From assembly GCA_018697195.1 (NCBI GenBank), contig CM031858.1:88663584-88727583 (forward strand): a stretch of 64,000 nucleotides of DNA. The letters are read 5' to 3'. This document shows positions 26,101-39,700 of this stretch, in pieces (position 1 is the stretch's first letter; each line of letters begins with the position of its first letter). This DNA comes from Certhia americana (taxonomy: Eukaryota; Chordata; Aves; Passeriformes; Certhiidae). The notes beneath the pieces were generated by a model that searched no databases, was not told the DNA's origin, and saw only the letters and a program-made list of their open reading frames with translations. The translations under genes and the position numbers were made by a program.

Positions 26101-28513
26101 TAACTGCAGAGTATGTCTCTTCTTACTTTTAAATGCATGATAAGTCACTTGAATTAACAGGACATGAGATATAATGAAACTATACCACAAGTAACATCCA
26201 AATAGCAATGCTTCTCATGCTGTCCTTTTGTTATATTTCTCATATAATAATAATACAGGCTCACTCTGAGACAATGTCAGTAGTTTGGATGAGATGGGTT
26301 ATTTCTGGGCTGTCCCATAAAGATATAAGTAATTAAGCATAGCAAGATGTCAGGATGACAAGTGCAGTCACCATGTAATGACTGTGATTCCTTCTTGCTG
26401 AGAGCATTGTCATTCCTTACTTTCTTGCTGGATGTAAGTATTCAAAATGTATTATTTTCTCATATTTGAGTCTACACTTGTAGATGTTACAAAAAGTAAG
26501 TTATTGAGGAATACAGATTATTATAGGCTGAAAACTGAAGATTTCAGAGTAGGGGGTCTTATATTTCATCAGCATGTGTGAGCTTATGTATCTTTCAAAG
26601 ACATAGAAGTCATGCATTCAGGTTGTTGCTTATTAATAAATTTTTGTGCTGGTCATAAGTCCAGCCACTTTATCTCACAGGATTTTCCCCCTTTCATCTC
26701 AGCTAAATTCTTACTGTTTTCATTTTTTGTCTATGATGCAAAAGTTAAGGTTTCAATACAATAACAAGGTCAGTGAGAGTACTTCAGAGACAAGAATTGT
26801 GGAATTGGGTCAGTTTTACTCAAGACAGTGATTTATATGCTCTGATTGGCACAGTGTTCATGAACCTGGGCTTGGAAAGGCCAAAGGAAGCTCTTTCCTA
26901 GTGCAGCACCAACAGCCTGGTGGGCACAACAGAATGAGCATGTAACATCATTCAGACTGCTAGAAGAACCAGTGGAGACTTGCAGCTCTTCTGCTGCACT
27001 GATCAAACACACCTATCCTTTCTTTCATTTCAGTTCACACCCTGATAAGAACTTCTCAATTTCTGAACAATCCTACTACCGCACCATTAATTACAGGAAA
27101 CCAATATTCCTTAAAATTGCTTTTCTTATGGTTGCTTTTCATTCTGCTAGGTTTAGGGAAGCATCTCAACTAAGAATCACAATAGGAGACCATAGAAGAA
27201 TGACTGAGCAATGAGAAGTTTTCAGGGCCCTTTTAATCAATAAAAGGTCGAGGATACTGAATCAGGTAAGTTGTAAATTGAGGGGACTTAAATAAGTGTT
27301 GGGCAACCATAAGATTAAATTTCAATTTTCATTTTTGCTACCCATTTTTGTGTCACTTCATCAAAAAATATTAATCTGCAGAATAAATCTGGTGAAGAAA
27401 ATTCTCTTTAGGAGTTGGTTTGTCTTTTGTGTAGTATCACCAAAAAAACCCCCAACCAACAGGTTTTTCCCTTTTTCTTTTCATTAAACATACATCGCTA
27501 GCAAGTGATCTGAATAGGTGACTCCTCTTTTGACTAGTTTGTGGCAATCCAATATCTAATTCAGCGTTGCAATTCAGACTAGAACAAAAACCTGAACTCT
27601 TGAAAATCAATAAATAGAACATAGGGCTTCAATGTGATTCTTCAATAGTACAGACTATGCCAACTGCAAATTAAAACTGTGCTTTCTACTGACTTTGCTG
27701 AGAATTTGAAATCAAATTCAAAATTACAATCATTTTCTCTTGTAGTGATCTCCTGGAGGCATTTGGGGTGCTCTATCCTAGGGCAAGAACCTGTCTCAAA
27801 CTGTCTCTCTTATTATTTCATTTTGGTGCAATTTCTCACTCCTTTGAAATCAAAGTAGATAATCTGCCCTATCATGAACAAATCCAAGAGCCACACAAAT
27901 GTTTTTGAAAACAACAGATTAATGGTGCATTAGTTGCCATATTTATTTAAATTTAAAACCAAACAAAAGAAATTATTTAAGTTGCTTTACATTATTTTTT
28001 TTTCCCCTGTTTCTATTTGTTTACTTGTAATGAATGAGAATGTGCATTCCATATTTTTAAATCTTTGATTAAAACCAAAATTTTTTTTGATTACTTATTG
28101 GACCAGTTTCCAATATCTCCTTAGTCACTTATTTGGCAATATGGGTGAAGTGTAGCTGGATGAAACAGAATTTGGAAGAAAACAGTTCTTGGCTGATTTT
28201 TCTTAAGAACTGAGAATGATCACAGTATTATCATTCTCAACTCCAGATACATACACATGTCTTTGGCACCACTTTTTCTAATCAACAAATATTGAATTCT
28301 ATGCCTATTGTATTATTACTATTATCATCTAAAGCAAAAAACTTTCTGAACTGGGCACCCCTTTGTGCTGGGAAGATATTAAGTTAATGAAAAGCATGTG
28401 TCAGATGTTAATTACATCATTTAATGCACTGTTGGAAAGCGTTGGCAGCATGCTTTGGAATGTTTTTTAATTTATTTCTGAGTCAAGTTACTTGAAACTA
28501 AATCTTTGGTTGA
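17179..28513. other. AT-rich non-coding stretch, nothing firmly identified
   Basis: About 11 kb without a recognisable gene or transposon. A modestly GC-richer segment lies at 24500-25090, with frames open on both strands (64 codons plus, 116 and 95 codons minus), none resembling a known protein. The block at about 23820-23920 is rich in ATTG, TAAT and TTAAC-type motifs. Several gene-sized gaps here could be intron, but no exon was found. Confidence 0.55.
28379..28475. promoter_or_regulatory. Candidate conserved non-coding element (weak)
   Basis: A block with TTAATTA (28408-28414), several TTAAT-type sites, and GCAT-rich stretches, without homopolymers or repeat similarity. This composition is typical of vertebrate developmental enhancers with homeodomain sites. 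The assignment is inference from composition alone. Confidence 0.15.
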
Positions 28514-28528
28514 TTTTTTTTTTTTTTT
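28514..28528 (+). repeat. Poly(T) tract, 15 bases
   Basis: An uninterrupted run of 15 T residues followed by AAAATAAGC. It is a simple homopolymer with no recognisable element attached. Confidence 0.9.
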
Positions 28529-31500
28529 AAAATAAGCAGCTTATCACTGACAATCAGTAGTGGATCATACCTGTGTCAGATCTTATTGTACACATCAAGA
28601 ATCATAGAGTGTAAGTTTGCTTTCATTTCTCTTTGCACCTGAGTTCCCTCTTGGCCTGCAGTGCCAAACTTGGAAACAGAGCTTCCAATTTTCTTTTTCT
28701 GTCCTGCATACAGGTGTGAGGAATAAAGTAGCACTTTAAATAAAATATGTGCCTGCGAACCCTTATTATTTCTGTATGAAAATCTGGTTGTTACGATCCA
28801 CAGATGAAATCAGAAATTAATTATCTGACTGAACTCCATCTAATATTTATGGTCACAGGCAAGGAAGTCCTTAACAGAGCTGTGGCTGAGAACAACAAAA
28901 TAATTAATTTTAAATCGTGTTTTGAACTTTGGATTTCAGAATGATGGCAGGAGAAGTCTCCATATCTACTATGCTGCCATGGTTAAATCTTTTTCCAAAT
29001 TCATATATCCAATGGAGATGGTTTCTGTTTGCTATAGGAAACGATGAGTATGTGAACTTGAGAATTATACTTGTTTGCCTTGCAATATTAAAGTCTGGGT
29101 TGTGTGCACTTGCATGGCACACACACTGTATATAAGACAAACAATACTAGGTCATACTTGCCACTGAATTAAAGGAAGTGAGAACAGGTGTGAGACGTGT
29201 CCCTGGGAACTGCCAAAAAATAAAAATTTACCTGGGAGAAGGGAAGGAATTTTTAAGAGAGAGCATGGAGTCGGGATATTTATCCTTCTCTGGGAAAATG
29301 GAAGTGGTAGTGCTGTATTATGACATAAAGGCACTGAGTAGACAGCCCTGCAGACCAGGTGCTGACTGCTATGGCTGTTACCAAACTTGTGTGACAGCAT
29401 GGAAATTCTGGCACTGGAATGGCCACTGGCAGTTAACTGGAAATTTGAAATAGCATGGCACTACCTCTGGCAGGTGTTGTCAGAGCACAAATCAGTACTT
29501 TTAGTGGTGGAGGGTGCCTGTCTGCAAGGGTAGTGTGCAAATACAGGGATCATATCTCACTTTCAGTTGAAGGAAGAATGACAAGAACTACATCTCTGAC
29601 ACTCCTTGGGATACAGAGTGCTGAAGAGTGCTGCTTTCCACAGCAGGGACCAGCAATGATGTGCAAAAAGGCTGAGGACAGGCAGAAGCAAAACAGATTT
29701 TTTGTTTAAAACCATGTGCAAAGTAGCGACACTTCTATGATTCCTTGTTCATTAATCAACAAAATAGAATTTAGGATGTTTGTTTGTGATGTGGCACTAG
29801 TGATAAAAATCAAATGCTTTTTCTAAATAATTTGGATTTAATACCCCACTCTGCACTGAGCTAGGCACCAGGAGGCTGCTCTGTGACAGCTAGAGCAGCA
29901 TGGAATAAGCTGTCAGTAGTCTCTCAAATATCACAGATCATCAAATGCAAGAAACTTCTGAGAATTTTTGAATTAATTATTGGTGAAATGGTCAAGGAAA
30001 GAGTGTGGCTGGGAAGGATTGAGGTGAGTGCATGTGAAAGTAAACGTTTGGACTGCAAGCCTCACGATACTGAAGAGGCGAGCACAGCAGTGTAAGTGAA
30101 ACACCTGAATGGTAGTAAAACACCTGTAAAAAGGAATGCCTTTGGACCACAGGGTCAATTCATTCCACTGTTGTCATGAACTTGCAGCTGCCACTGAAGC
30201 AAAACAGGGTTGATGAATGTGTAAAATATGGACAGGGATAGCAAATGAAAGGTGACACCAGTGTAAATTATTAATGCTTTCAGCATTTCTTGGTTTCAAG
30301 GCTTAAGCAAATCCTACTGTGGTTTGTCTTGTGATGGTAACTGTTGAAATTCCTCAAGTCAAGGGGCTTTACATTTATTTTGCTGAGTTTTATTAATGCT
30401 AGGTAGCAGAGAAATGTGAACAAGTTTTGGTAGTGAATGGACTGTTGTTTAAGGAGGTGATAAAACCCCAGTTTTCTCCTGGTTTCTTCATGAAGGCTTT
30501 TAAGTTCTGTTCAACTTAAATGTTGCAATGATAGTAGGAGATGGTGGACTTTGAGATACAAAAAGAATATTTTTTATTCCCACTGAAATATGAGACTTTT
30601 TCTAAGAACTCTCTTGCTTGAGAGACCTATGCATATGTGATAGAACTGAAATGTGTGCTGGCTTAGCCCCCAATGCTCTGTTTTATGTCATTGCAGGTAA
30701 TGTCTTGTGCTTGCTTGAGGTTTTGTGCATAGAAAATTATCTATCCAAAAACTGGGACAGGATTAACAATTTAACATGGTCTGAAAAAGAGGGTGACTGT
30801 GAGGTATGAACGTTTCGCAAAGGTTGATGTATAAACAGCTCACTATATATAAGCCCTGCCATCCGCAATAGGACTAACACAATAGTTTTTAAAGCACTCA
30901 GAGAAAGTAAAGACCTGCTTATGAGGCATATATCAGTGTATTTTACAGTTATCCATTATTTATTGTGCTGCAAACTTAAGACATAAACTTAGTTACTTGG
31001 TTGTTCCAGGTCAATACAGGAATGCCTCAGCAGAAAATGGCTATTGTGTATTGCTTATGATAATGAAACTGCATTTTACTGGGGTTTATGTAAACAGCAG
31101 AGGGAAAAAACCAAACCTGTTTTGTCACTGTCTTTCAATTCTTCTTATAAGGGCAAGTCTAACTCTGTGGGGAGTGGAAGGAACTGTTTAATGAGATTAT
31201 GAGGGAAACTACCAGCTTGACATCAAAGTTTTGATTTTTATTATAATTAAATTTATGATACATGCTATCCCCCTCTGCCTTTAGGTATACATATGCACAT
31301 ACATTTGCTTTTATAGAGTCAGTAAAAAAGCAAAATGAATGCAAAATATTTCTTTTTAGCATATAAATAAATGCTACTCAACTGAAGTCCTATTCACCAT
31401 AGAACTAACATGTCTACTAGAACATGTTTTACTTCTTTATATAGTTTTCATCTGGTGACTTCAAATTCTTCAATGGATTTGTCTTCACAATAGACCCTAA

Positions 31501-33589
31501 AGATAATGAAGAACCCACATTTTCACCATACAGGTGGTAATTAACTAGACAAAGGCTATCAGAGATATTAGTCCTAGTTTTTTTCTAAGCCCCAGTCACT
31601 GTTCTCCTCCTACCCCAAACTCTCATCAGGCTAGCAGAAAAGTAGAAAAAAAACAGAAACTTAAGATTCACTTTCTGTGCAGCACAACTGGCATTTGGGG
31701 AGGGCTGGTTTGAGTCTCTAATGTTCAGTAGTTTATTTGCAATATAAGAGCAGTAACACCCTCCAGGCACCATAAGAAAGGGTACCTGAGAGATTATCAT
31801 GAAGTTTTATAATGAGATTCAAATAAACCTCCAACAATGTTAAATTTTGTTCTTTACCTACATTTAAGTCCAGCAGCTTCTGTGTGCTGAGTGGTGGTGA
31901 AGAAGAGGTGGAGTTGGTGTCCTCAATTACAGTGTCCTGCATTCCTGCAGCCCAAGGGGATGAAGGAAGTTTATCCCTCTCTCTCTCCCTGGTGTAGCAG
32001 ACTGAATTCTGCAGGGTAGGTGATAGTCTGATGGTAAGTTCAGTCACAGAGAGGGACAGAGAAAGAATGAAGCTTTCTTAGCAAGAACAAGAGCTCAAGG
32101 CATTTTATCCAGCTCTGAGAAGCCTCCTGTAAGTGCATAAGCATTTATGTAACAGTAGTTCCCATTTTCATAGTTTGGCCAACTTTGGAGGATTTGCATA
32201 AGAATAAGGAGCATATTTCTGACACAAAATCTTACCCACCAATCTTCCAAATTGCAACTTACTCTTTCTTACTCTTTCAGTGCATGAAATGCTACAATTT
32301 CTCAGGGAACAATCGCCTGAATTGTCTGAAATTGCAGAACATTGGGCTTTTTAACTTCTTTCATGGAAATGTCTGAACAGTTGTGGCTGAAATTGGGTGG
32401 TGTGATGGTGTACAGGAAATCCAGACTGTCAGGAAATAACAACCCAATTATTTATTTTCCCTTCTCTTCAGGGCTTTGTAGGAAGAATTGTCAGGTAGCC
32501 CTAGTGACTGGCACAGCCATGAGTTCTGTCAGTGATAATGTTATTGATACAGCTACCAATGTTTTTGTCATTCTAACAAGGCACACTGGCTAAAAATGAC
32601 TAATGCTCTTCTTTCTGTGTTGTCATGATTCAATGTGAGGTATTTTAACTACTAATCAAAGACCAGTCTTCAGGATGCCCAATACATAATATCTGGCACA
32701 CAAATTTGTCATTCACATTAGTAATAATGCTGGAAGTTGAAGGTTTTGATATATCTCTCAACTGTTTAGTTTGTATGAATGTGAACATTTAATACATCCG
32801 CTCATGATATATTCACTCCTTTGTACTGGGATGAACATGAGAGTTATTCTAGAAAAACGCAGGATAGCAGAGTTTGGAAACTACTGCAAGGGGAAAATTT
32901 AAACATGATTCAGCTTTTAATGAAGAGAGTCATTCTCTTTCTTCTCTCTGCTAGACATGTAATTCTAGCTGGTCCTTCATTAGTACAGCTTTCATCAGTA
33001 TGAAGATAAAGCTGTGTTTAAGAAATTACTTAAGATTAGAGTTCAGTATGAATTTTGTTTGCTATCTAAAAATGTGTTGCATTTTTCAAACTGGAGTTTG
33101 GCTGAATATGTCACAGAAAATGTGCTTCTTCTGATTTTTTTAATTTATTTTTTTTCTTTGAGGATAGTATTCTGGATGCCAGAGCCACTGTGAAACTCTT
33201 GAAATTGACATGATGTCTGTCACACACAGTTATGAATTAGTGAAAGAAAGGTTCAGAGTAAATTTTATTATCAGAGGTATGTGTACTATTACATAATTCA
33301 TTGCAAGCAGTGTTCTGTAAAATTAATATAAAATTTAAAATAGTCTTTAAAGGTTTAAAGTGAAAAGACTAATTGCATCAGATCCATTTTGTCCCGTTTC
33401 CTGCTTACTGAATTCCAGCTGACAGCCTAGGAAACCACACCTCATTACCATATTTTGAAACATCTGTTAAGGAAAATAAATCTGGTTGCCAGAATTCATC
33501 TTCCTTTCAGAACTGCCAAGTATGTGAACAGAACCATTATTCCTTAGGCAAAAAAGACCATGTTCAGCTTTGCTGTCATCAGCCATATT
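28529..33589. other. Non-coding stretch, nothing firmly identified
   Basis: No gene or transposon was recognised. Two adjacent plus-strand frames (29178-29453 and 29455-29709; 91 and 84 codons) lie in a slightly GC-richer zone and resemble no family that I know. They have no promoter, splice or ribosome context, and are treated as chance. Confidence 0.5.
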
Positions 33590-33805
33590 AAAGCTTTATT
33601 TGGTTCAGAATGTATGCAATTAATTGAGGAAAGCTATTCATACAATGTCACTGTAATTACTGAAACATGAATATTTCTCCCTTGTATTTCATCTGAGAAA
33701 TAATCCTTAGGTATCAGCCACATTTATTTTAATTCCACATTTTAACAGCTTGCTACCTGTTAATGTTGTAATTATGACATCAGAGCTACTGCTCTCTAAA
33801 TGAGC
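33590..33805. promoter_or_regulatory. Candidate conserved non-coding element
   Basis: A block free of homopolymers and repeats that carries a palindromic homeodomain-type site CAATTAATTG (33617-33626), TAATTAC (33654-33660) and a CRE/AP-1-like TGACATCA (33775-33782). This dense mix of AT-rich sites in otherwise featureless gene-poor DNA is typical of distal enhancers. Function is inferred only from motif content; conservation cannot be tested from one sequence. Confidence 0.2.
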
Positions 33806-36709
33806 TGCCATCAGGGACCAGATGCTGAAGTTGTGTTTTACATGAAGGGAGATGATGTCCTTCAGTCCATGGTTCTGGACTAGTGGCTCGGATACCTCCT
33901 GTACAGTATAACTACCTGTCTCTCAAAATCCCCCTTGCAAGAACAATACCTCCCTTAATTATAGTCATTAAAATTGCAGTAAGTGTTGTAAAAGGTACTT
34001 ATTTAAGACCTGTTTCACAAAACCAGTGACATGTTAGCCTTTTATATTTTCATACTTTTTTCTTCTTTTTTTTCTCTAGCCTTGCTTATTCCAAGTCTCT
34101 GGCCTTAACAGTATTCAGTTATTGACACGTATGTAAGTAGAAGATGATAAGATTCTGGAGGATATCAGTTTTCTTCTTATTTCCTAGAGTAGACAGCTGT
34201 GTAAGCACACTGTGCCTATGTATTGCTTTCCATTTCATCCTTTGGCTTCAGTTTCCTAATTAGAACAGTTTGCTCTGAATGAAAATGAAAAGCAAAATAA
34301 TTAAATGCAACTTTCTCCTTTTCTCTTAATGAGGTAGCGGCAAGTGATAACAAGTCAGAGAGCATCTACTCCATGACTGGCCAGTTCTCCTGCCTTATGG
34401 AATCCCAGGACAGAATGCACAGTTTGGGGCTGTGAATGTGTTGCAGGACTGTGTTGGGTAGCAGGGTGATTGATGCTCTGAACTCATCTAATGCAAGCTG
34501 CCACTGCACTAATACCATTGCTGATTGCACAACCATGTGGTCAGTTAGATTCAGGGAGGGATCCAGCTGAAATTTAAGAAGGGGATGGCCTCATTTTTCA
34601 GCTAGATCAGTCATTGTTCAGGCTCATCACACTGCTGGAGATGGTATGAGCAGAAGGAGGGCTGGGCATTAGCACCTGGAAGTTTACCTTGGTGGGAAAG
34701 GCTTCATGGTACGCAAAGCTTAGTTTTCAGATGTTCTTTCTACTTTCCCCTTTGCATTAATTATGTAGGCTGTTGTAATGCTTTTCTGTTTGCTATTTCC
34801 CTTTATACTTTCATCTCTTTCCAGCACTTCTTGATCAGTCAGACTCTACATTTATAGTCTGACTTTATCCCATTAGCGCTGCATGTATCTCTAGTCCCTG
34901 CTAGAATTAGGGTACCTGTCTTTATACTGCATGTTAAATTCATGCCCAGACACATGGATTACTAGCTCTCTCCTGACCTTTTTCCACCTGCTTAAAACCA
35001 GGCATCACCTTCTCTGGTGCCCTCAAATGGGGTCAACTCAGTGAGAAAGTCAAACCTTTACACTGTAATGGGAGTGTATTTGAAGGTGTGAAAAGAAAGA
35101 AGCCTTGAATTGATCGAACAACTTCCCACAGACACTGAGAAGGGATTTTATTGTACTTCTTCCCAACATCTTCCCTGGATGTCCTGGTAACACAATTCTG
35201 TTCAGTACATTGGGTCAGCTCTAGTGCCTGGTCAGCCTCTCCTGGAAATGCTTTGCTTCTCTGACCTATTAGGAAATTCACCTAGCAAAGGGAAGGTAGA
35301 CAGACAGAGTCCAGGTAAAAAAGAAGAGACTTGGGACTGCTTGTGGGATAGCAGATGAAAGTAGCCAGTGAGGAGAAATATGAAGCAAAACCTTAAACTT
35401 TTGACAGCAGTGAGGTTTGTACATCCTTTTTGCCAGACTGATCTCACATCTGGGGTCTCATTTGACAAATTATCAGCTGAGTGCTGAAGCTATCAAGTAC
35501 ACAACTGTTACATTGGTACTGACTGTTACACCACAGGCAAGCCTAACCTACTTTGTAACTGTGCAAATATTGGTGAGATGTTTTCCTGTTGCTCTTAGAA
35601 AACTAAGATGTGTAATATGTGTCATTACACAGAGTTGTCACTAATCCTTGAAAAGGATGTAATCCGGAAGTCCCCTGCCCAAGCTCCTCATGTCCTCAAT
35701 AAAGTAGTTACACTGCTCTTTCCTTTCTTTCCCACTTTTCCCACTGCTGGCTGAGTAATTGCTGCTTCTCTTAACTCAGCCAGTGGTCTCTCAGGTGAAG
35801 CTACCTAAAGCAGGAAGTATAGTAGTCACAAGATAGCTTTCTAACTACACAGGTGCTGCCCATCAGTCACTTGTAAATTATTGTCTAAACACCTACTGTG
35901 TGCATGTCTGTCTTTCTGTCTGTGTGCACTCTGCGTCTGTTATTTGGATCCATCCAAAGGACCTGATACCATCACCAGAGTTTAAGAGAAGGTATCTGTA
36001 CCTGCAGATCAGGTGGGCCAAAGTCAAGGTTCCTGGCCTGAATTTGAAGTGCCATGTCATCACATCCACCAACCTGTTTTTCAAAACTGTGTGTTTGGCT
36101 TCTGAGTCTTTGATCTCTGTAACAAATCCAGGGGGAGGCTGCTAATCTCAGATATGCTGTTTGTGTGCAAACCAAGCATTCTGAGTGGTTTAGCAATATA
36201 TTATTATGCCATGTCTTTATGTTCGAGTTTACAGTTGTCAAAGAATTTATCCTTCCTTTGTGTGCTCTTCTGTAGGCTTTCCTCCTATGATGCAAAAAGA
36301 TAATGAACTGCTGCTCTTGCCACATTCAGAACCACAGGAGAGAGACTCCAGTGCACTGTATCAAATTTTGGTTTGCCTCATTTTTCTGGGTTTGGAACTT
36401 GCTTTGAAATAATACTGCTATCTCTGTTTCAATTACATATGTGAACTGGATAATCTCTGGTAGCATCTTCAGCATTTGAATATCAAAAGTAGCCAAGACA
36501 GGGCAACATTCATACATCTTTCTTTCTTTCTTCTGTATTGGTGGTGGCCAATTCACTTGTGCTTAAAGTAAAGATAGGTCACTTTATTACTTTTGTGCAG
36601 AATGAACAAAACATATTGTTTTGACATTCCTCATAGAATTGTACCTTGATGATAGATGGTATAATAGAAATGAAAAAAAGGGAGATATAAGGAGAGAATG
36701 TGTCACTGG
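33806..36709. other. Non-coding stretch, nothing identified
   Basis: No gene or transposon was recognised. The minus frame at 35972-36325 (117 codons) overlaps plus frames at 35900-36145 and 36206-36412, and none shows a recognisable domain. Confidence 0.55.
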
Positions 36710-36763
36710 CAAGGGGCTTGGACTTAGATCCTTTCCAATCCAAAACATTCTATGATTCTATGG
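36710..36763 (+). mobile_element. CR1-type LINE 3' tail only
   Basis: A very short piece with the characteristic end of avian CR1 elements: GGCTTGGACTTAGATCCTTT (36715-36734), then CCAATCCAAAACATTCTATG, and two perfect tandem octamers ATTCTATG at 36747-36754 and 36755-36762. No ORF2 sequence precedes it. It is an extremely 5'-truncated insertion on the plus strand. The octamer pair makes the assignment fairly safe despite the length. Confidence 0.75.
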
Positions 36764-39700
36764 TTTTTTCATACTTACCACTGCTCAGATATGCGATTTA
36801 GGGAGATGGAATAAGATGGCAACTTCTACATGAGCATTTACCTGTAAGAAAGGGTGGTTAAAAGGAGCTGGTTTGCTTACTTGTCTGATTAAAAGAAAAA
36901 TAAGACATGCTGTTTTGGCTATAGAGCTAGAATGAGAAAAGCATAACTCACCAAGACCCATGATGTTCCAAAACCTTTTTCCAATGGCAGTTAATTCTTC
37001 GTCCCTCTGTTCCTGTGGGAGCAATTATTCTTCATTTGTCTGCCTTTTTGGATTTAAAATTCTTCCCTTAGTGATAGCTATCTGTTACTTTTGCAATTTA
37101 CTCCAAAATGGGACTCCTAGTTTAAGAGGAACTCATTAGTAAGACTGCGTTTTAAATACAAGATAAGATTAATAAAATCAGTCTTATGGAGGATGTATGT
37201 GAACACTGGTGGAATTTCAATAGCTTCATCTCAGCTGTATCAAAAACAGAGAATCTGAATGTTCAATCTCATAAATGAAAAAATGAAGAGATCTCTTCCC
37301 TGAAGAGATCCTGTGGTCTGGGAGTGTCAGAATATGATATTGTTTACTTTTGGACATTTTTATGTTTTGTGGAAAAAAAAATCCTGTTCATTATCTCTTC
37401 CTCTGCTTTGCAGTCTCACCTTTGAGAACTTTCTCTGCCTTCCCCTTTGCAACTCTCAGGAGTCTATTGCATGGAGGGCATACATGTCTGGCAAGTTTAA
37501 CATGTACCATTCACCGGGATTAAGACAAGAACTGTCTTAGATGCAACAGTCCAACATATCTTGGACCTATTCCTTATATCTATAGGTAAGGTGGCAAATT
37601 TTGCCCAAGATTATTTCCATTGCTATCATGGCTCCCATTTGATTTCTTGGAGGCTGAACTTCCTGAGAAATTCTCTTTTATTCTTTCCTTCTTACTTGGA
37701 TGCCTAAAAAAAGTTTTAGTCCTTTTTCTTTGTCCCCCATTTCACATTCATGTTACTTCTTTCTCCCCTCTTTTTGTTTCTCCCTGTAAATGTTGAGAGT
37801 ATCTAGAGTAATTTACGCTCCTGCCTTTTTAATTTTTCTCTCTGTTTGTAATGAGATTGCCGAACGTTTTTGTGCCTGAAAGAAACTACAGAGAACATAA
37901 GGGTGTAATATAAAACACTCTGAGGGACTTGAAACCAGAAAAGAGTTGGGTTCAATTTACCATCAAGATTTGACATATCTGTAATTTTACAGGACTGTGA
38001 AGGTCTACTGGGACAAAAACATTTTTTTAAAAATAAATTCTATTAGTAATCCAGTCGGCACGCTAGGGTGCAAGTCCATCCCTGAGTGTACTACAGCTCA
38101 AACAATAATAACCTGTATTTGTATGTGTCTAACCTGCAGGTTATCTGCTTGAAAAGCAGAATGTCATCCAGCAGCAGAGTGGGTTGTATATGTGTGTGAG
38201 TGAAAAAAAGGAAGAAAAATTTTCCTCGGAGTCCCTCCATTGTCTGTTCCCTCTCCCTCGGTGACCCCACCTTCACCTTCCTTACCTTGTATTTTGTTTG
38301 AGTTATCCCAGGGTGCAATGTGTATTTTAAGGAGTAGTGCTTTTAAAAGTGTGGCTGTCTGAACACAAGAGCTTTACATATGAAGATACAGTACTACTGA
38401 TGATATTGTCTGTTTGTTTGGATCTAGTGCAGCGAACTATTAAATTCACTTTAAGGAAAAAGATATCTCGATTGGACTGAAAGAAGGAGGGGGTTGAATT
38501 CTTAGCTGTGGCAAAGGAGAATTGCTCTGAGCAAATATTCATTACCTACTTAATTAGTAATACGTTTGAAGCCATATTTTAACAGCTAACATTTGTCTGC
38601 CCTGTGCAATAAAAGTCACATTGGTTGTGCAATACTACAGGACACCCTGTGGTAAACTACATCAATAAACATGCCATAGCTATGTCTATTCTTTTCTTCC
38701 TGTAGATGTGAAAAGGGATCTTTTACTGTCTCCCTCACTCTTTGTGGAGCCACAAGGAGTGAGCTTTTCCATCATGTAGCAAAGCAGTGAGCAGGATTAC
38801 TTTATTTGGGTATTATATTTGGCTTCAAATCAAAATATATACAGTTTCTGCCAATATGCTGAGCATTGGGTTAGTGCAAGATCACAGTGGCCCGTGGTAA
38901 AAAAAATTTTTGCCACTATTTCCTTGGGTATTTTCTTGCCGCTTATTCCTTGGTAAGGAGAGCAGAACAGTTTTTAAGAACCCTTAACTAATCCCTGCAA
39001 AATGTTATTGCCCAAGAGATGCTTCAGAGTGTCTCACACCTTGTCTATGCTCCATGACCCTCTAATTTGGATGCTCAAACTTTTTTTGTGTTGGAGATCA
39101 TTAAAATTCATCTGTATGTAGTGTGAAAGAAAACAATATAAATGCATTGTAAAACCCTTTATTCTTTCTCTGGGGAAGTTTTCCGAGACCCTAGGCTTCA
39201 GAGGGTGGTCTGTGCTGGATTAAGCTACAGCAGTAAAGACATTACTGCCTCCAGGTGCCCACAGCCCGAGCTGTGAGAGACTGGCAGGTATGTGGTGGCA
39301 TGGCAGAAGGGAATTCTGTTCTCCTCAGCATCCTGCTGAGGGCTGGTTAAACACTGCAGCTAAATCCAGAAGACTGAGAGTAGCTTAAACTAATTCACTG
39401 AACTTGTGAACTCCAGTATCCAGAGAGCCATTGCCCTTTTTTGCATGCTGTTTCTGCTGCCGTTGCTGTGAAGACAGTAATTGCTAAGAGGGTGGATATC
39501 CAAGAATGTAATATCTTAAACCTCAGCCCTTTAATCCCACAAAATAAGTCTGTGGGAACACCACAGGAGATCAGATTCTCTGTTTAGAAACTTTGGTCAA
39601 TTTGTTTCTTTTGCTTATAGAATCATGACCAAATGTTTATATTCTTTAAAATATGTTTGGTTTTGTTTTAGTTTTCACACTGGATATATAACCTAGTGTG

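Noticed and set aside
35900..36325. Overlapping opposite-strand frames (81 and 117 codons)
   Set aside because: No known domain in either frame, and mutual overlap on both strands points to chance openness.
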